A stretch of DNA of 64,000 nt from Eubacteriales bacterium (GTDB taxonomy: Bacteria; Bacillota; Clostridia; Lachnospirales; Lachnospiraceae): assembly GCA_030524715.1 (NCBI GenBank), contig JAUNGB010000008.1:27905-91904 (forward strand), given 5' to 3'. Below the pieces are notes generated by a model. It was not told the origin of the DNA, did no database searches, and saw only the letters and a program-made list of their open reading frames with translations. Position numbers and translations under genes: made by a program. Below are positions 1 through 7,827 of this stretch, piece after piece (within the stretch, counting starts at the first letter, position 1; each line of letters starts with the position of its first letter).

Positions 1-60
1 GGAGACGCTTCCGGACGTGTCCAGAGATAAATATAGTTAAATCCATTTATACGCCATGAG

Positions 61-100
61 AAAAAAAGATGGTTCTCCCAGGAAGAACCATCTTTTTTTC
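61..100 (+). terminator. Rho-independent terminator of an upstream gene
   Basis: The stem GATGGTTCT / AGAACCATC is flanked by an A-run on the left and seven T on the right, so it could work in either direction. The first 60 bases hold only the tail of an unidentified upstream gene whose frame cannot be decided from so little sequence. Confidence 0.8.
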
Positions 101-169
101 AAAGAAGTAAAAGAAAGCGAAGCTGCTTTAGAGCGTGTTTGAAAATATTTTATATTTAGGAGGCTGTTT

Positions 170-1396
170 ATGGCAATTCATGTACTTGATGAAGCAAAAA
201 GATGTCTGAACTGTAAGGTTCCTCAATGTCAAAAGGGATGTCCCATCCATACGCCGATACCGAAGGTTATCCGGATGATGCTGGACGGAAAGCTGGATGA
301 AGCCGGTTGGACGCTTTTCGAAAATAACCCGCTGACTACCGTATGCAGCCTGATCTGCAATCATGAGAAGCAGTGCGAGGGGCATTGTGTTCTGGGAAAG
401 AAAGGCGCTCCGGTTCATTTTTCAACCATTGAAAACTATATTTCCAGTACCTATAGTTCTAAGATGGTAAAAGGGCCGGCCCCATCCAATGGTATGCGCG
501 TGGCGATCATAGGCTCCGGGCCGGCAGGACTGACCATTGCCGTTTTGCTGGCGCGGAAGGGGTATCAGGTTACCATTTTTGAAGGCAAGGATAAAATCGG
601 GGGAGTCCTGCGCTACGGTATTCCGGAATTTCGTCTTCCCAAGAGTATTCTGGATGATTTTGAGTATCGGCATTTGATCCTGAAGGATATTAAGATCCGC
701 CCGAACACCACAGTGGGAGGGGCGATCACGATCGAAGATCTTCTCAGGGACGGATATAAAGCCATTTTTGTGGGAACGGGAGTATGGAGGCCGAATACTC
801 TGGGTATCAAGGGAGAAACTCTGGGACATGTGCATTTCGGGATCAATTATCTCAACAATCCGGACAGCTTCCATCTTGGAGAGCGGGTAATCGTTATCGG
901 AGCAGGAAATGCGGCAATGGACGTAGCGCGCACAGCCCTGCGCAAGGGAGTTCGTTATCTTCAGTGCTTTTCCAGGGAGGATACGGTGGCTGCCAGCAAG
1001 CATGAGTTTGATTATGCCGTACTGGAAGGCGTGGAATTTGTTTATTGTAAGATCCCGGTGGAAATCACTGATGAGGGTGTGATCTTTGCAGACGCGCAGA
1101 AGAAGGAAGACGGCAGCTACGAACAGCTTCCGGGCACAGAGAAGCTGTATCCTGCAGACAGCATTATCATATCCATCAGCCAGGGCCCGTTAAACCGTCT
1201 GGTAACGACCACAAAGGGACTGGACGCCAATGACCGGGGGCTGCTTAATACAGACGAAGAGGGGCATACCTCACGCCCGGAGGTTTTCGCCAGCGGCGAC
1301 GTTGTGCAGGGGGCAAGAACGGTAGTGGAAGCAGTGGCACATTCCAAAGTGGTTGCAGAGGCTATGGACCGCTATATGCAGAGCTTACAGAAATAA
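170..1396 (+). CDS. NAD(P)-dependent FAD/[4Fe-4S] oxidoreductase, glutamate synthase small subunit (GltD) family
   Basis: 408 residues. The N-terminal part is the Fer4_20 domain of GltD/DPYD-type proteins, with cysteines at 12, 15, 20, 24, 59, 63, 69 and 73 placed to bind two [4Fe-4S] clusters. An FAD Rossmann motif GSGPAG lies at residues 115-120 and a second nucleotide motif GAGNAA at 244-249. Family members pass electrons from NAD(P)H through FAD and iron-sulfur clusters to a partner such as the glutamate synthase large subunit. No large subunit is next to it, so the partner may lie upstream of the window or elsewhere. It is somewhat shorter than typical GltD (about 450-490). The start follows TTTAGGAGG. 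A terminator follows at 1515. Confidence 0.85.
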   Translation: MAIHVLDEAKRCLNCKVPQCQKGCPIHTPIPKVIRMMLDGKLDEAGWTLFENNPLTTVCSLICNHEKQCEGHCVLGKKGAPVHFSTIENYISSTYSSKMVKGPAPSNGMRVAIIGSGPAGLTIAVLLARKGYQVTIFEGKDKIGGVLRYGIPEFRLPKSILDDFEYRHLILKDIKIRPNTTVGGAITIEDLLRDGYKAIFVGTGVWRPNTLGIKGETLGHVHFGINYLNNPDSFHLGERVIVIGAGNAAMDVARTALRKGVRYLQCFSREDTVAASKHEFDYAVLEGVEFVYCKIPVEITDEGVIFADAQKKEDGSYEQLPGTEKLYPADSIIISISQGPLNRLVTTTKGLDANDRGLLNTDEEGHTSRPEVFASGDVVQGARTVVEAVAHSKVVAEAMDRYMQSLQK

Positions 1397-1400
1397 TGCT

Positions 1401-1494
1401 TATGGAGAGATGATCCTGTATAGAGAAAAATTCTGTATGGAGAGATAATTCTGTGTGAAGAGATAATTCTATACGGAGAAACTGATTTCATACA
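1401..1494 (+). repeat. Degenerate 18-bp tandem repeat, about five units
   Basis: Five consecutive units resemble TATGGAGAGATAATTCTG, with 17-19 bp periodicity and several substitutions. They lie between the GltD-like stop codon and its terminator. No coding frame is maintained. Function unknown. Confidence 0.6.
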
Positions 1495-1514
1495 GTTATT
1501 TTGCTGATAAGACG

Positions 1515-1556
1515 AAGCAGGCGGTTCCTTTCAGGAAACTGCCTGCTTTGTCTTTT
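1515..1556 (+). terminator. Terminator of the GltD-like gene
   Basis: AAGCAGGCGGTTCCT pairs with AGGAAACTGCCTGCTT around a 3-nt loop (one bulge), followed by TTGTCTTTT. It separates this gene from the convergent gene ending at 1577. Confidence 0.8.
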
Positions 1557-1576
1557 GACGATATTCAGAAAATTTC

Positions 1577-3175
1577 TTATACGACTGCCTCAATGATTTT
1601 CTTATTTCCAATAGTAATTTCATGGACGCCTGTCTGTTTGTTTTTGTTAAAATTAAAACTGAGCATATAGCCTGTATTAATGTGGAAATCCTCCAGATAT
1701 CCGGCAAGCTGCTGCTCGCCGCGTCTGTTATATTCCTGTCCATGCCAGATCTTCATTTCAATTATATAACGCTCGCCGTTATAATCCACAACCACATCTG
1801 CGCGACGTAGATCACGTGTTCTGGATTCCACATAATAATTACCGGCGCCATTAATGATAGGCCTCAGATACAGAAGGAAAAACTGCCTGCCTTCTTCCTC
1901 TAAGAATCCGTCGTCACGTCCTCCATAGATATCATTGAAATGAACCACAAATCTTTCAAGAACCCGCCGCATATTCAGGCAGCCATCCACAACAAATTGA
2001 TTCCTGTCCTGTAAGGATGCCTTATAAATATCTGTTTCCTGCATTTCATCTTCCGAAAGATAGAAGTTATAGAGCCGCGTTTCAAAAATCCGGTTTGCGA
2101 CGGCTACGTTTCCATTCTGGTTTTTTATAAACCCAAACATAGTAGCCATATCGATTACGTTCCCGTCCGCTGTATACAGGAAGGTCTTTCCGGTAAAAAG
2201 GATCGTCCTCAGCATTCTGTGAAGCTGCGGGTAATCGTGAAGCTTACCGATCAATGACTCAAACAACGTATTCTTTTCCGAAAGGAGCATTCGTAAGGCT
2301 CTGTGAAAACCATCCTTCGTCCATGCGGCTTTCTTAGAGTCAGTTTCCCGTGCAACCTTCTCATCCATTAGCTGACAGAGCCTTGATACAAGAAACGGAT
2401 AGCCTGAAGTATGATCAAATATCAGACCTGCCATTTCGTCTGTGCTCATTCCGGTGTGGTAATCATTTTCGTATTCTGCAAGCATCTCTGCGATGCCGTT
2501 TTTTGAGAAACTCATATCAATGTCGAAATCTGCCGCGATATTCCAGGGACTATTGTACTTATGCTCGTCTTCCGGGCGAAGCTTCTGCCGGAGATTCTTA
2601 ATGTCATATACTCCTGCGAGAATGACAGATTTAAAAGCCGGTTGTTGGAAGCGTTTGAGGTACTGTGCGCGAAGCTGTGCCAGAAAATCAATAAAGACCT
2701 GATTATTTGCCGCACTGTCCACCTCGTCGATCATCAGGACAATGGGTTTGTCACAGGCAGCACAGATATCTGTAAGATCTTCAAAAAGCGGACGCAGCGT
2801 AAAAGCCTCATTTTTATCTGAGAGTTTCCTTCCAAGCAGATTGACCGCTTCCTGTAGTTCGTTTGTCATAGAAGGATTGGCTCTTTTAAAAAGTTTCAGA
2901 AAAGTGTTCGCAAAAGCACTTGTAAAAATATGCTCTGTTTTGAAATCTGCACTTCCGAATGTCTGAAAATCCATGAAAACAACATAATAATCGGTCTGCA
3001 AATAGTGGTCTAATGCCATCAGAGTCGTGGTCTTACCATACTGACGTGCCCTGTTAATGATAAAATACTTACCATTATCCACAAGCTTCCTGATTTCCCT
3101 TAAACGTTCATCTATGTTTACCATGTAGTGTTCTTCCGGAACACATAATCCGGTGGTATTAAAAACTTTCGGCAT
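1577..3175 (-). CDS. AAA-like ATPase with C-terminal PD-(D/E)XK nuclease-like domain
   Basis: 532 residues from the ATG at 3175, which follows AAAGGAG (a GTG three codons upstream is too close to that site). The N-terminal ATPase has a variant Walker A, RARQYGKTTT (about residues 42-51), and Walker B VLMIDEVDS. The C-terminus holds RADVVVDYNGERYIIEMK, which matches the D...E-x-K core of PD-(D/E)XK nuclease folds. This architecture (AAA-like, PF14516/PF09820-type) is common in gut Firmicutes and Bacteroidetes and has no settled function. Proposed roles include nucleic-acid cleavage or selfish/defence functions. It stands alone between convergent and divergent neighbours. A second, differently built member of this broad class lies at 15785. 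Confidence 0.75.
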   Translation of the reverse strand: MPKVFNTTGLCVPEEHYMVNIDERLREIRKLVDNGKYFIINRARQYGKTTTLMALDHYLQTDYYVVFMDFQTFGSADFKTEHIFTSAFANTFLKLFKRANPSMTNELQEAVNLLGRKLSDKNEAFTLRPLFEDLTDICAACDKPIVLMIDEVDSAANNQVFIDFLAQLRAQYLKRFQQPAFKSVILAGVYDIKNLRQKLRPEDEHKYNSPWNIAADFDIDMSFSKNGIAEMLAEYENDYHTGMSTDEMAGLIFDHTSGYPFLVSRLCQLMDEKVARETDSKKAAWTKDGFHRALRMLLSEKNTLFESLIGKLHDYPQLHRMLRTILFTGKTFLYTADGNVIDMATMFGFIKNQNGNVAVANRIFETRLYNFYLSEDEMQETDIYKASLQDRNQFVVDGCLNMRRVLERFVVHFNDIYGGRDDGFLEEEGRQFFLLYLRPIINGAGNYYVESRTRDLRRADVVVDYNGERYIIEMKIWHGQEYNRRGEQQLAGYLEDFHINTGYMLSFNFNKNKQTGVHEITIGNKKIIEAVV

Positions 3176-3346
3176 CTTCCGCACACTCCTTTCCGAAGCC
3201 TGACGATTATTCGTCTCTCAGATGCGATAATAAAGATATTTTGTTTAGTATGTATTTATCTTATCATAGGCTTTTTGATTTAGCAAGCAGTGGGAATTTC
3301 CGCATGCCGTTCTCTGTTAAATTTGCCAATCGAGAAAGGAAACAAC

Positions 3347-3375
3347 TTGACAGGGGAATTTTCAGATAGTATGAT
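3347..3375 (+). promoter_or_regulatory. Sigma-70-type promoter of the microcompartment operon
   Basis: A perfect -35 TTGACA (3347-3352), a 17-bp spacer and -10 TATGAT (3370-3375) lie about 115 bp before the first EutS-like gene. This is the strongest consensus promoter in this part of the window and leaves a leader of roughly 105 nt. Confidence 0.75.
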
Positions 3376-3432
3376 TTCTATAGAAGCAGATTTTTTAGTG
3401 CGGCAAATACAACAGGAAAGATGAAATGAGAG

Positions 3433-3466
3433 AAAATGTCCTGAACGTTTTTGTTTAGGACATTTT
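3433..3466 (+). promoter_or_regulatory. Terminator-like hairpin in the leader of the microcompartment operon
   Basis: AAAATGTCCT (3433-3442) pairs perfectly with AGGACATTTT (3457-3466), followed by TTCC, between the promoter and the ribosome site of the EutS-like gene. Known eut operons of Firmicutes are controlled by ANTAR antiterminators acting on leader terminators (EutV/EutW). The hairpin would suit such control, but I could not identify a convincing pair of ANTAR hexaloops, so the mechanism is open. Confidence 0.45.
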
Positions 3467-3488
3467 TCCGAAAGAGAGGAATTGATAA

Positions 3489-3854
3489 ATGGCAAATGGA
3501 CATGAAGAACAGATAAGAATCGTACAGGAAACCGTAGCAGGAAAGGAAATCACGTTTGCACATGTGATGGGCGGCCCGGCTCCGATTATATATCAGAAGC
3601 TGGGGTTAAATCCCCAGTTGGATTATCGCTCATCAGCAATCGGGATCATGAATATGACTCCGCCGGAATCCGCTGTGATCGCATCGGATATCGCGGTTAA
3701 GAGCGGAAATGTTTATCTTGGGTTTGCAGACCGGTTTACAGGAACGCTGATCATTACAGGAGAAATCTCGGATGTCATTTCAGCTATGACGGAGATCGTG
3801 GATTATTTCCGGGATTCCCTGGGGTACGTAGTCTGCAAAATCACAAAACGATAG
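3489..3854 (+). CDS. eutS: Bacterial microcompartment shell protein, EutS/PduU-type (circularly permuted BMC domain)
   Basis: 121 residues. The sequence resembles EutS/PduU: an N-terminal strand followed by THAHV-like FAHVMGGP, then a BMC core with PPESAVIASDIAVKSG and RFTGTLIITGEISDV. Such proteins form hexameric shell tiles whose N-terminal strands make a small beta-barrel over the pore. It is first in a three-gene operon with a paralogue 11 bp downstream and an EutP/PduV-like gene. No enzymes of ethanolamine, propanediol or choline degradation are adjacent, so the cargo must be encoded elsewhere. The symbol reflects family, not proven substrate. Confidence 0.88.
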   Translation: MANGHEEQIRIVQETVAGKEITFAHVMGGPAPIIYQKLGLNPQLDYRSSAIGIMNMTPPESAVIASDIAVKSGNVYLGFADRFTGTLIITGEISDVISAMTEIVDYFRDSLGYVVCKITKR

Positions 3855-3865
3855 GAAGTGCGGCC

Positions 3866-4294
3866 ATGACTCATATAACGAAGGAGGAACTGCTGGAAAA
3901 ACTGTTCCATAAGGATTATGAAGAACTGAAAGGGAAGAAGCTGCGTATGACCCGCGTGCGGGTTCCGGGGAAGGAAGTCTGTCTGGCTCATGTCATAAGC
4001 CCGTCACAGGCATGTATTTACCAGAATCTAGGGCTGCATATCGGCGTTCATGAAGGCGAGGATCATACAGGGGAATCCATCGGGCTGCTTCGTTTCACGC
4101 CTTGGGAGGCTGTTGTGGTGGCTGCGGATGTCGCAGTAAAAAGCGCGCATGTGCAGATCGGGTTTATGGATCGTTTCTGCGGCTCTCTGATCATTACCGG
4201 AGGACTGTCTCAGGTACAGACGGCATTGGAAGAGGTTGTGAGATTTTTTGACGAGGAGCTGGGCTTTCAAACCTGTGAAGTCCACAAAAGCTGA
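3866..4294 (+). CDS. Second EutS/PduU-type microcompartment shell protein
   Basis: 142 residues, a paralogue of the preceding gene with about 20 extra N-terminal residues. Shared core features include LAHVISPSQACIYQNLGL, TPWEAVVVAADVAVKSA and RFCGSLIITGG. The extra residues are charged (KLFHKDYEELKGKK) and could cap the pore or bind cargo, which is inference. The gene starts 11 bp after the first shell gene and ends 21 bp before the GTPase-like gene, so the three are cotranscribed. Two different permuted shell proteins side by side suggest a mixed or specialised pore. Confidence 0.85.
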   Translation: MTHITKEELLEKLFHKDYEELKGKKLRMTRVRVPGKEVCLAHVISPSQACIYQNLGLHIGVHEGEDHTGESIGLLRFTPWEAVVVAADVAVKSAHVQIGFMDRFCGSLIITGGLSQVQTALEEVVRFFDEELGFQTCEVHKS

Positions 4295-4315
4295 GAAAGC
4301 AGGATGAGGTGACCA

Positions 4316-4861
4316 ATGAAAAAGTTATTTTTGATGGGCAGGAGCGAGGCCGGAAAAACTTCCCTGACACAGGCCCTGAAGGGCGAAGAGCTTCATTATG
4401 TGAAAACGCAGTATACGAATACGCAGGATGATATGATCGATTCTCCGGGAGAATATGCGGAGTCCAAGCGCTTCAGCGTTGGTCTGGCGTGTTTTTCCTT
4501 TGAGGCGGATGTGGTGGCAATCGTTCAGGCTGCAGATGAACCGTTTAATCTTTTCAGCGCGAGCCTCCGTTCATTCATTCTCCGGCCCCTTATCGGCATT
4601 ATCACAAAGACGGATTCGCCTTATGCCAATATCCCCATGGTCAGGCAGTGGATGATCAATGCAGGCTGCGAGCGTATTTTTCAGATCAACAATGTGACGC
4701 GGGAGGGAATCAGCGAGCTTATGGAATATCTGGAAGAGGATCTGCCGCAATTGACCATGGAGCAGGCAAAATTTAAGCAGAGTCTCGGATTAAATGAATG
4801 GGACCCGCTTCCGGAAGGAACAGAATATCCGGAAGGAATAAAGGAAGTAACTGAGAAATAA
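4316..4861 (+). CDS. EutP/PduV family GTPase-like protein
   Basis: 181 residues. The P-loop GRSEAGKTS is near residues 8-16, and DSPGEY plays the role of the G3 motif. ITKTDS resembles the guanine-binding TKxD element. EutP and PduV are small Ras-like proteins encoded in microcompartment operons; EutP has acetate kinase activity in some species and PduV is linked to microcompartment positioning. Start chosen at ATG after GAGGTGACCA. The C-terminus, after LTMEQAKFKQSLGLNEW, is acidic and probably flexible. Last gene of the shell operon, followed by a terminator. Confidence 0.85.
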   Translation: MKKLFLMGRSEAGKTSLTQALKGEELHYVKTQYTNTQDDMIDSPGEYAESKRFSVGLACFSFEADVVAIVQAADEPFNLFSASLRSFILRPLIGIITKTDSPYANIPMVRQWMINAGCERIFQINNVTREGISELMEYLEEDLPQLTMEQAKFKQSLGLNEWDPLPEGTEYPEGIKEVTEK

Positions 4862-4878
4862 AAGAAGCAACTAATATA

Positions 4879-4915
4879 AAAAGCCGGCATGACAGAAACC
4901 ATGTCGGCTTTTGAG
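4879..4915 (+). terminator. Terminator of the microcompartment operon
   Basis: AAAAGCCGGCATG pairs with CATGTCGGCTTTT (one G-U pair) around an 8-nt loop. The A-rich left flank means it may also act on the opposite strand. Confidence 0.8.
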
Positions 4916-4920
4916 GGTTT

Positions 4921-5012
4921 ATTCACCTGTGCGGCGACTAATCCAACAGCAGGCTTTCATTGCAAGAAATTGCATGAATGTCCGCTGCCGGATTGTAATC
5001 ACACAGGTGAAT
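4921..5012. repeat. 92-bp imperfect palindromic element
   Basis: ATTCACCTGTG (4921-4931) is perfectly inverted as CACAGGTGAAT (5002-5012), and the inner parts also pair partially (ATCC/GGAT, TTGCAAG/ATTGCA). It directly abuts the stop codon of the transporter gene at 5013. It may be a small non-autonomous element or the 3' hairpin of the minus-strand operon. Confidence 0.55.
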
Positions 5013-5993
5013 TTATTTTCCGGATGCCGCGTTGGCAGCCAGATGCTGTGCATCCTCCTGTTTTCTTGCCCCGGCGCGTCTCAGGCTGGCAAAAATCGAA
5101 CCGGAAATATTGTGCCATACGCTGAAGATCGCTCCCGGCAGAGTAGCCAGAGGATTGGAGGCGAAATTGGCGGCAGCCAGTGAGACTGCAAGTCCGCTGT
5201 TCTGCATTGCCACTTCGATGGCGATGGCGGTCGCCTTGTCGTATTCTACCTTAAAGACTTTGGACGCCCCAAGTCCAAGGAGAAGCCCGAGAAGGTTATG
5301 CAGCATAACAACGCCCAGCACCAGAAGTCCGCAGGTAAGAATTTTTTCCACGTTGTTTGCAACGATTCCGGCGATGATCATGACAATGGCAACTACGGAA
5401 ATCAGAGGAACCACGGACGAAATTTTTTCCATTGCCCTGCCGAGGATACGATGAATGACAATACCCAGAAGAACAGGAACCAGAATGACCTTCGTTACGG
5501 AGATGATCATGGCTGCCAGCGATACATCCACCCAAGCTCCTGCGAGCAGGTAGGTGAGGAAAGGAGTCATGATAGGCGCCAGCAGGGTGGAAACAATGGT
5601 CATTCCCACAGACAGGGAAACATCTCCGCCTGCAATGTAGGTGATAACATTGCTTGCCGTGCCTCCCGGGCAGCAGCCGACCAGAATGACGCCTACCGCC
5701 AGGTCCGGCGGCAGCTTCAAAAGCATGGATAATGCCCATGCGGACAGCGGCATAATGGTATACTGCGCGATACATCCGATGATGATTTCTTTGGGCCGTG
5801 TTAATACAGCCTTAAAATCCTCCACCTTAATGGTGAGTCCCATGCCGAACATAGCGGCGCCCAGAAACCAGGAGGTATAGTTGGTCGCCCATGCAAAGCC
5901 GGACGGCACGATAAAGGCAAGTACAGAAAAGATGATGATAATAACTCCGATATAACGGGTCAGGCCGGAAATAATGCTTTCGATCTTTTTCAT
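5013..5993 (-). CDS. BASS-family membrane transporter, probable pantothenate-precursor (ketopantoate) transporter
   Basis: 326 residues with about nine to ten hydrophobic segments. Family signatures include the G-rich MFGMGLTIKVEDF and GCCPGGTASNVITYIAGGDVSLS, typical of the bile acid:sodium symporter (SBF) superfamily. The start lies 3 nt after the panC stop, with its ribosome site GAGGT inside panC, so it is translationally coupled to pan genes. In Salmonella the SBF-family protein PanS transports ketopantoate. Given this context a pantoate/ketopantoate uptake role is a reasonable inference, although SBF proteins also carry bile acids, pyruvate and other organic anions. The substrate is not proven. 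Confidence 0.8.
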   Translation of the reverse strand: MKKIESIISGLTRYIGVIIIIFSVLAFIVPSGFAWATNYTSWFLGAAMFGMGLTIKVEDFKAVLTRPKEIIIGCIAQYTIMPLSAWALSMLLKLPPDLAVGVILVGCCPGGTASNVITYIAGGDVSLSVGMTIVSTLLAPIMTPFLTYLLAGAWVDVSLAAMIISVTKVILVPVLLGIVIHRILGRAMEKISSVVPLISVVAIVMIIAGIVANNVEKILTCGLLVLGVVMLHNLLGLLLGLGASKVFKVEYDKATAIAIEVAMQNSGLAVSLAAANFASNPLATLPGAIFSVWHNISGSIFASLRRAGARKQEDAQHLAANAASGK

Positions 5994-5996
5994 ATG

Positions 5997-6836
5997 CTAT
6001 ACCTCATAACTGAAATTGTCGATGAGGCGTGTTTTACCGATATAGACAGCCATAGCCACAAGCACGTCACGGTCAACCTTTTCCACATCCTGCATAGTCA
6101 GCGCGTCCACGACGGAAACGTAGTCGATTTTTGCCAGAGGCTCCGTTTCAATAACTGCGCGCATTTCTTTCAACACAGTTTCACTGTCAATACCCTTTGC
6201 GATGATCTCCTGTCCTTTTTTTACAGCCCTGGAAAGGCAGAGGGCAGCACGGCGTTCTTCAGGGTTCAGGTAGGTATTGCGCGAGGATTTGGCAAGGCCG
6301 TCCGCTTCACGGATGATCGGGCATCCGACGATCTGGATATCAAAGTTTAAGTCCTGCACCATTTTTTTGATGATGGCAAGCTGCTGAGCGTCCTTTTGGC
6401 CGAAGTAAGCCCTGTCCGGAGCGACAATATGAAACAGTTTGGATACTACCGTACAAACTCCTTTAAAATGAATGGGACGGGTCTTTCCGCAGAGATTCTC
6501 GGAAAGGGTGTCAATGCTGACGTAAGCGCAGGGATTGACATACATATCCTCCGGTTCCGGATGAAAGATCAGATCAGCGCCAAGGCTTTCGCAAAGGGCG
6601 CTGTCCCTTTGGAAATCTCTCGGATATGCTTCCAGATCCTCGTTAGGTCCGAACTGTGTGGGATTGACAAATACGGATACCACAACAATATCGTTTTCTT
6701 CCCGGCATTTTTTGATCAGGCTTGCGTGTCCCTCGTGGAGATATCCCATAGTGGGTACCAGTCCCACGGTTTTGCCCTCCCTTTTCCATGCCTTTACCAA
6801 CGCTCTTGTTTCTTCTACAGTTTTTGTTACCTGCAT
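5997..6836 (-). CDS. panC: Pantoate--beta-alanine ligase
   Basis: 279 residues, the usual length. It condenses pantoate with beta-alanine using ATP to give pantothenate in the cytoplasm. Motifs include PTMGYLHEGHASLI with the HIGH-like signature near residue 30, FGQKDAQQL for ATP and pantoate binding, and SSRN (KMSKS counterpart) further on. The start is supported by AGAGGAAAC. It is the middle gene of panD-panC-transporter on the minus strand; panD ends 55 bp upstream. panB and panE are not in the window. Confidence 0.96.
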   Translation of the reverse strand: MQVTKTVEETRALVKAWKREGKTVGLVPTMGYLHEGHASLIKKCREENDIVVVSVFVNPTQFGPNEDLEAYPRDFQRDSALCESLGADLIFHPEPEDMYVNPCAYVSIDTLSENLCGKTRPIHFKGVCTVVSKLFHIVAPDRAYFGQKDAQQLAIIKKMVQDLNFDIQIVGCPIIREADGLAKSSRNTYLNPEERRAALCLSRAVKKGQEIIAKGIDSETVLKEMRAVIETEPLAKIDYVSVVDALTMQDVEKVDRDVLVAMAVYIGKTRLIDNFSYEV

Positions 6837-6891
6837 TTTTATGTTTCCTCTCTTCCTGTGGATTTGAAGATAGACTCGTTCCGATCCGTTG

Positions 6892-7284
6892 TTATTCCAT
6901 ATCCTTTAATAAACCATGTTTTTCATAGTTGGTTGTTCTGCTTATGTGGTTATTCTCATCCACAAAAACCACAGAAGGCTTATGCTCTTTAGCCTCCTGA
7001 TTATCATATCCGGCATATGCCATAATGATGATCTTATCACCTACGCTGACACATCTTGCCGCAGCGCCGTTGAGGCAGATCATTCCGCTTCCTGCTTCGC
7101 CGCTGATGGTATATGTTTCAAAACGTTTTCCGTTGTTGATATCCACAATCTGAACCTTTTCATATTCCAGAATCCCTGCGGCATTTAAAAGATTTTCGTC
7201 CACCGTGATACTTCCCACATAGTCCAGCTCCGCCTGGGTAACTGTGGCACGGTGAATTTTGCCCTTCAGCATTTCGACAGTCAT
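6892..7284 (-). CDS. panD: Aspartate 1-decarboxylase precursor
   Basis: 130 residues. It makes beta-alanine from L-aspartate. The self-cleavage site YVGSITVD places Gly24-Ser25 as expected, where Ser25 becomes the catalytic pyruvoyl group. [20 protein letters not shown] near the C-terminus matches the family. AAAGGAGG precedes the start. First gene of the pan operon. A minus-strand terminator sits about 75-115 bp upstream, so its promoter must lie between that hairpin and the start unless the hairpin is conditional. Confidence 0.96.
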   Translation of the reverse strand: MTVEMLKGKIHRATVTQAELDYVGSITVDENLLNAAGILEYEKVQIVDINNGKRFETYTISGEAGSGMICLNGAAARCVSVGDKIIIMAYAGYDNQEAKEHKPSVVFVDENNHISRTTNYEKHGLLKDME

Positions 7285-7359
7285 TTTTCCATACCTCCTT
7301 TACCGTAAATTCAGGATAATCCGGATCACACTTGAACAGAAATATCCTGTTTTAAAAAG

Positions 7360-7399
7360 AAAAAAAGCACCTTCAGGCACAAATCGACCCTAAAGATGC
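7360..7399 (-). terminator. Minus-strand intrinsic terminator upstream of panD
   Basis: Read on the minus strand, GCATCTTTAGG pairs with CCTGAAGGTGC (two G-U pairs) around an 11-nt loop, followed by seven T. It ends transcription arriving from the 7.4-8.8 kb side, or could be a leader attenuator of panD. Confidence 0.6.
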
Positions 7400-7508
7400 G
7401 TAAAAAACGAAATAATGATCCGTTTATGATATCATTACGTTTGAAAGCTTCTCCATTGATGAGTCCTGTTTTTTATAAATATAAGCCCATGATCAAAGAA
7501 GTTTATAG

Positions 7509-7541
7509 GTTACTGTTTACGCCGTAGATGTGAACAGTAAC
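7509..7541. repeat. 33-nt dispersed palindrome, copy 1
   Basis: It begins GTTACTGTTTAC and ends GTGAACAGTAAC, an 11/12 inverted match around a 9-nt centre. Two further 33-nt copies occur at 11534 and 40927, and a related end sequence bounds the element at 49295. Confidence 0.7.
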
Positions 7542-7765
7542 GCTTATGTAATTGTCTGAACGCAGATAAGCGAAAGTCTGCGTTACCTGACCAGCCTGCC
7601 GATAAAAGCTTTTCGGCATTCTGATCGTAAAATAGCAATTGAAGAAATAACAATTGAATCAGATAGAGTATAGTTTTGGAACAAATACTATCTCCATTTG
7701 CATTATAACAAAGCCGGAAGAAAAAACCAAGTGCTTTTATCAGTACAATTACTGAAAGCACTGAA

Positions 7766-7813
7766 CAGGGTCGAGTAGATCGGCACTGCAAGGAGCCAAT
7801 CTACTCGACCCTG
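7766..7813 (-). terminator. Perfect 15-bp inverted repeat after the secreted-protein gene
   Basis: CAGGGTCGAGTAGAT (7766-7780) is exactly inverted at 7799-7813, with an 18-nt loop. It lies 14 bp beyond the stop of the minus-strand gene ending at 7828. No T-run follows, so it may be a transcript-stabilising 3' hairpin rather than a classic terminator. Confidence 0.55.
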
Positions 7814-7827
7814 AACTGAACTCCGGA

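Larger units (their letters stand above)
7400..7827. other. 428-bp region without a convincing gene, rich in inverted repeats
   Basis: It contains the 33-nt palindromic repeat (7509-7541), a hairpin AACGCAGA/TCTGCGTT (7559-7584), CGCTTAT/ATAAGCG, and a perfect 15-bp inverted repeat at 7766-7813. A 93-codon minus frame here (7510-7791) has no ribosome site and no protein-like composition, so I do not call it. A small RNA ending at the minus-strand terminator 7360-7399 is possible but unproven. Confidence 0.5.

Noticed and set aside
3376-3488. Riboswitch in the shell operon leader (for instance cobalamin)
   Set aside because: The leader is about 105 nt and lacks a recognisable B12-box or multi-stem core; only one hairpin is evident.
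5296-5775. Long frames opposite or shifted within the BASS transporter gene (both strands)
   Set aside because: They are shadows of the real gene; composition (His/Arg/Gly-rich) is not protein-like.
7510-7791. 93-codon minus-strand reading frame
   Set aside because: No ribosome site, Cys/Arg/Leu-rich shadow composition, and it runs through palindromic repeats.
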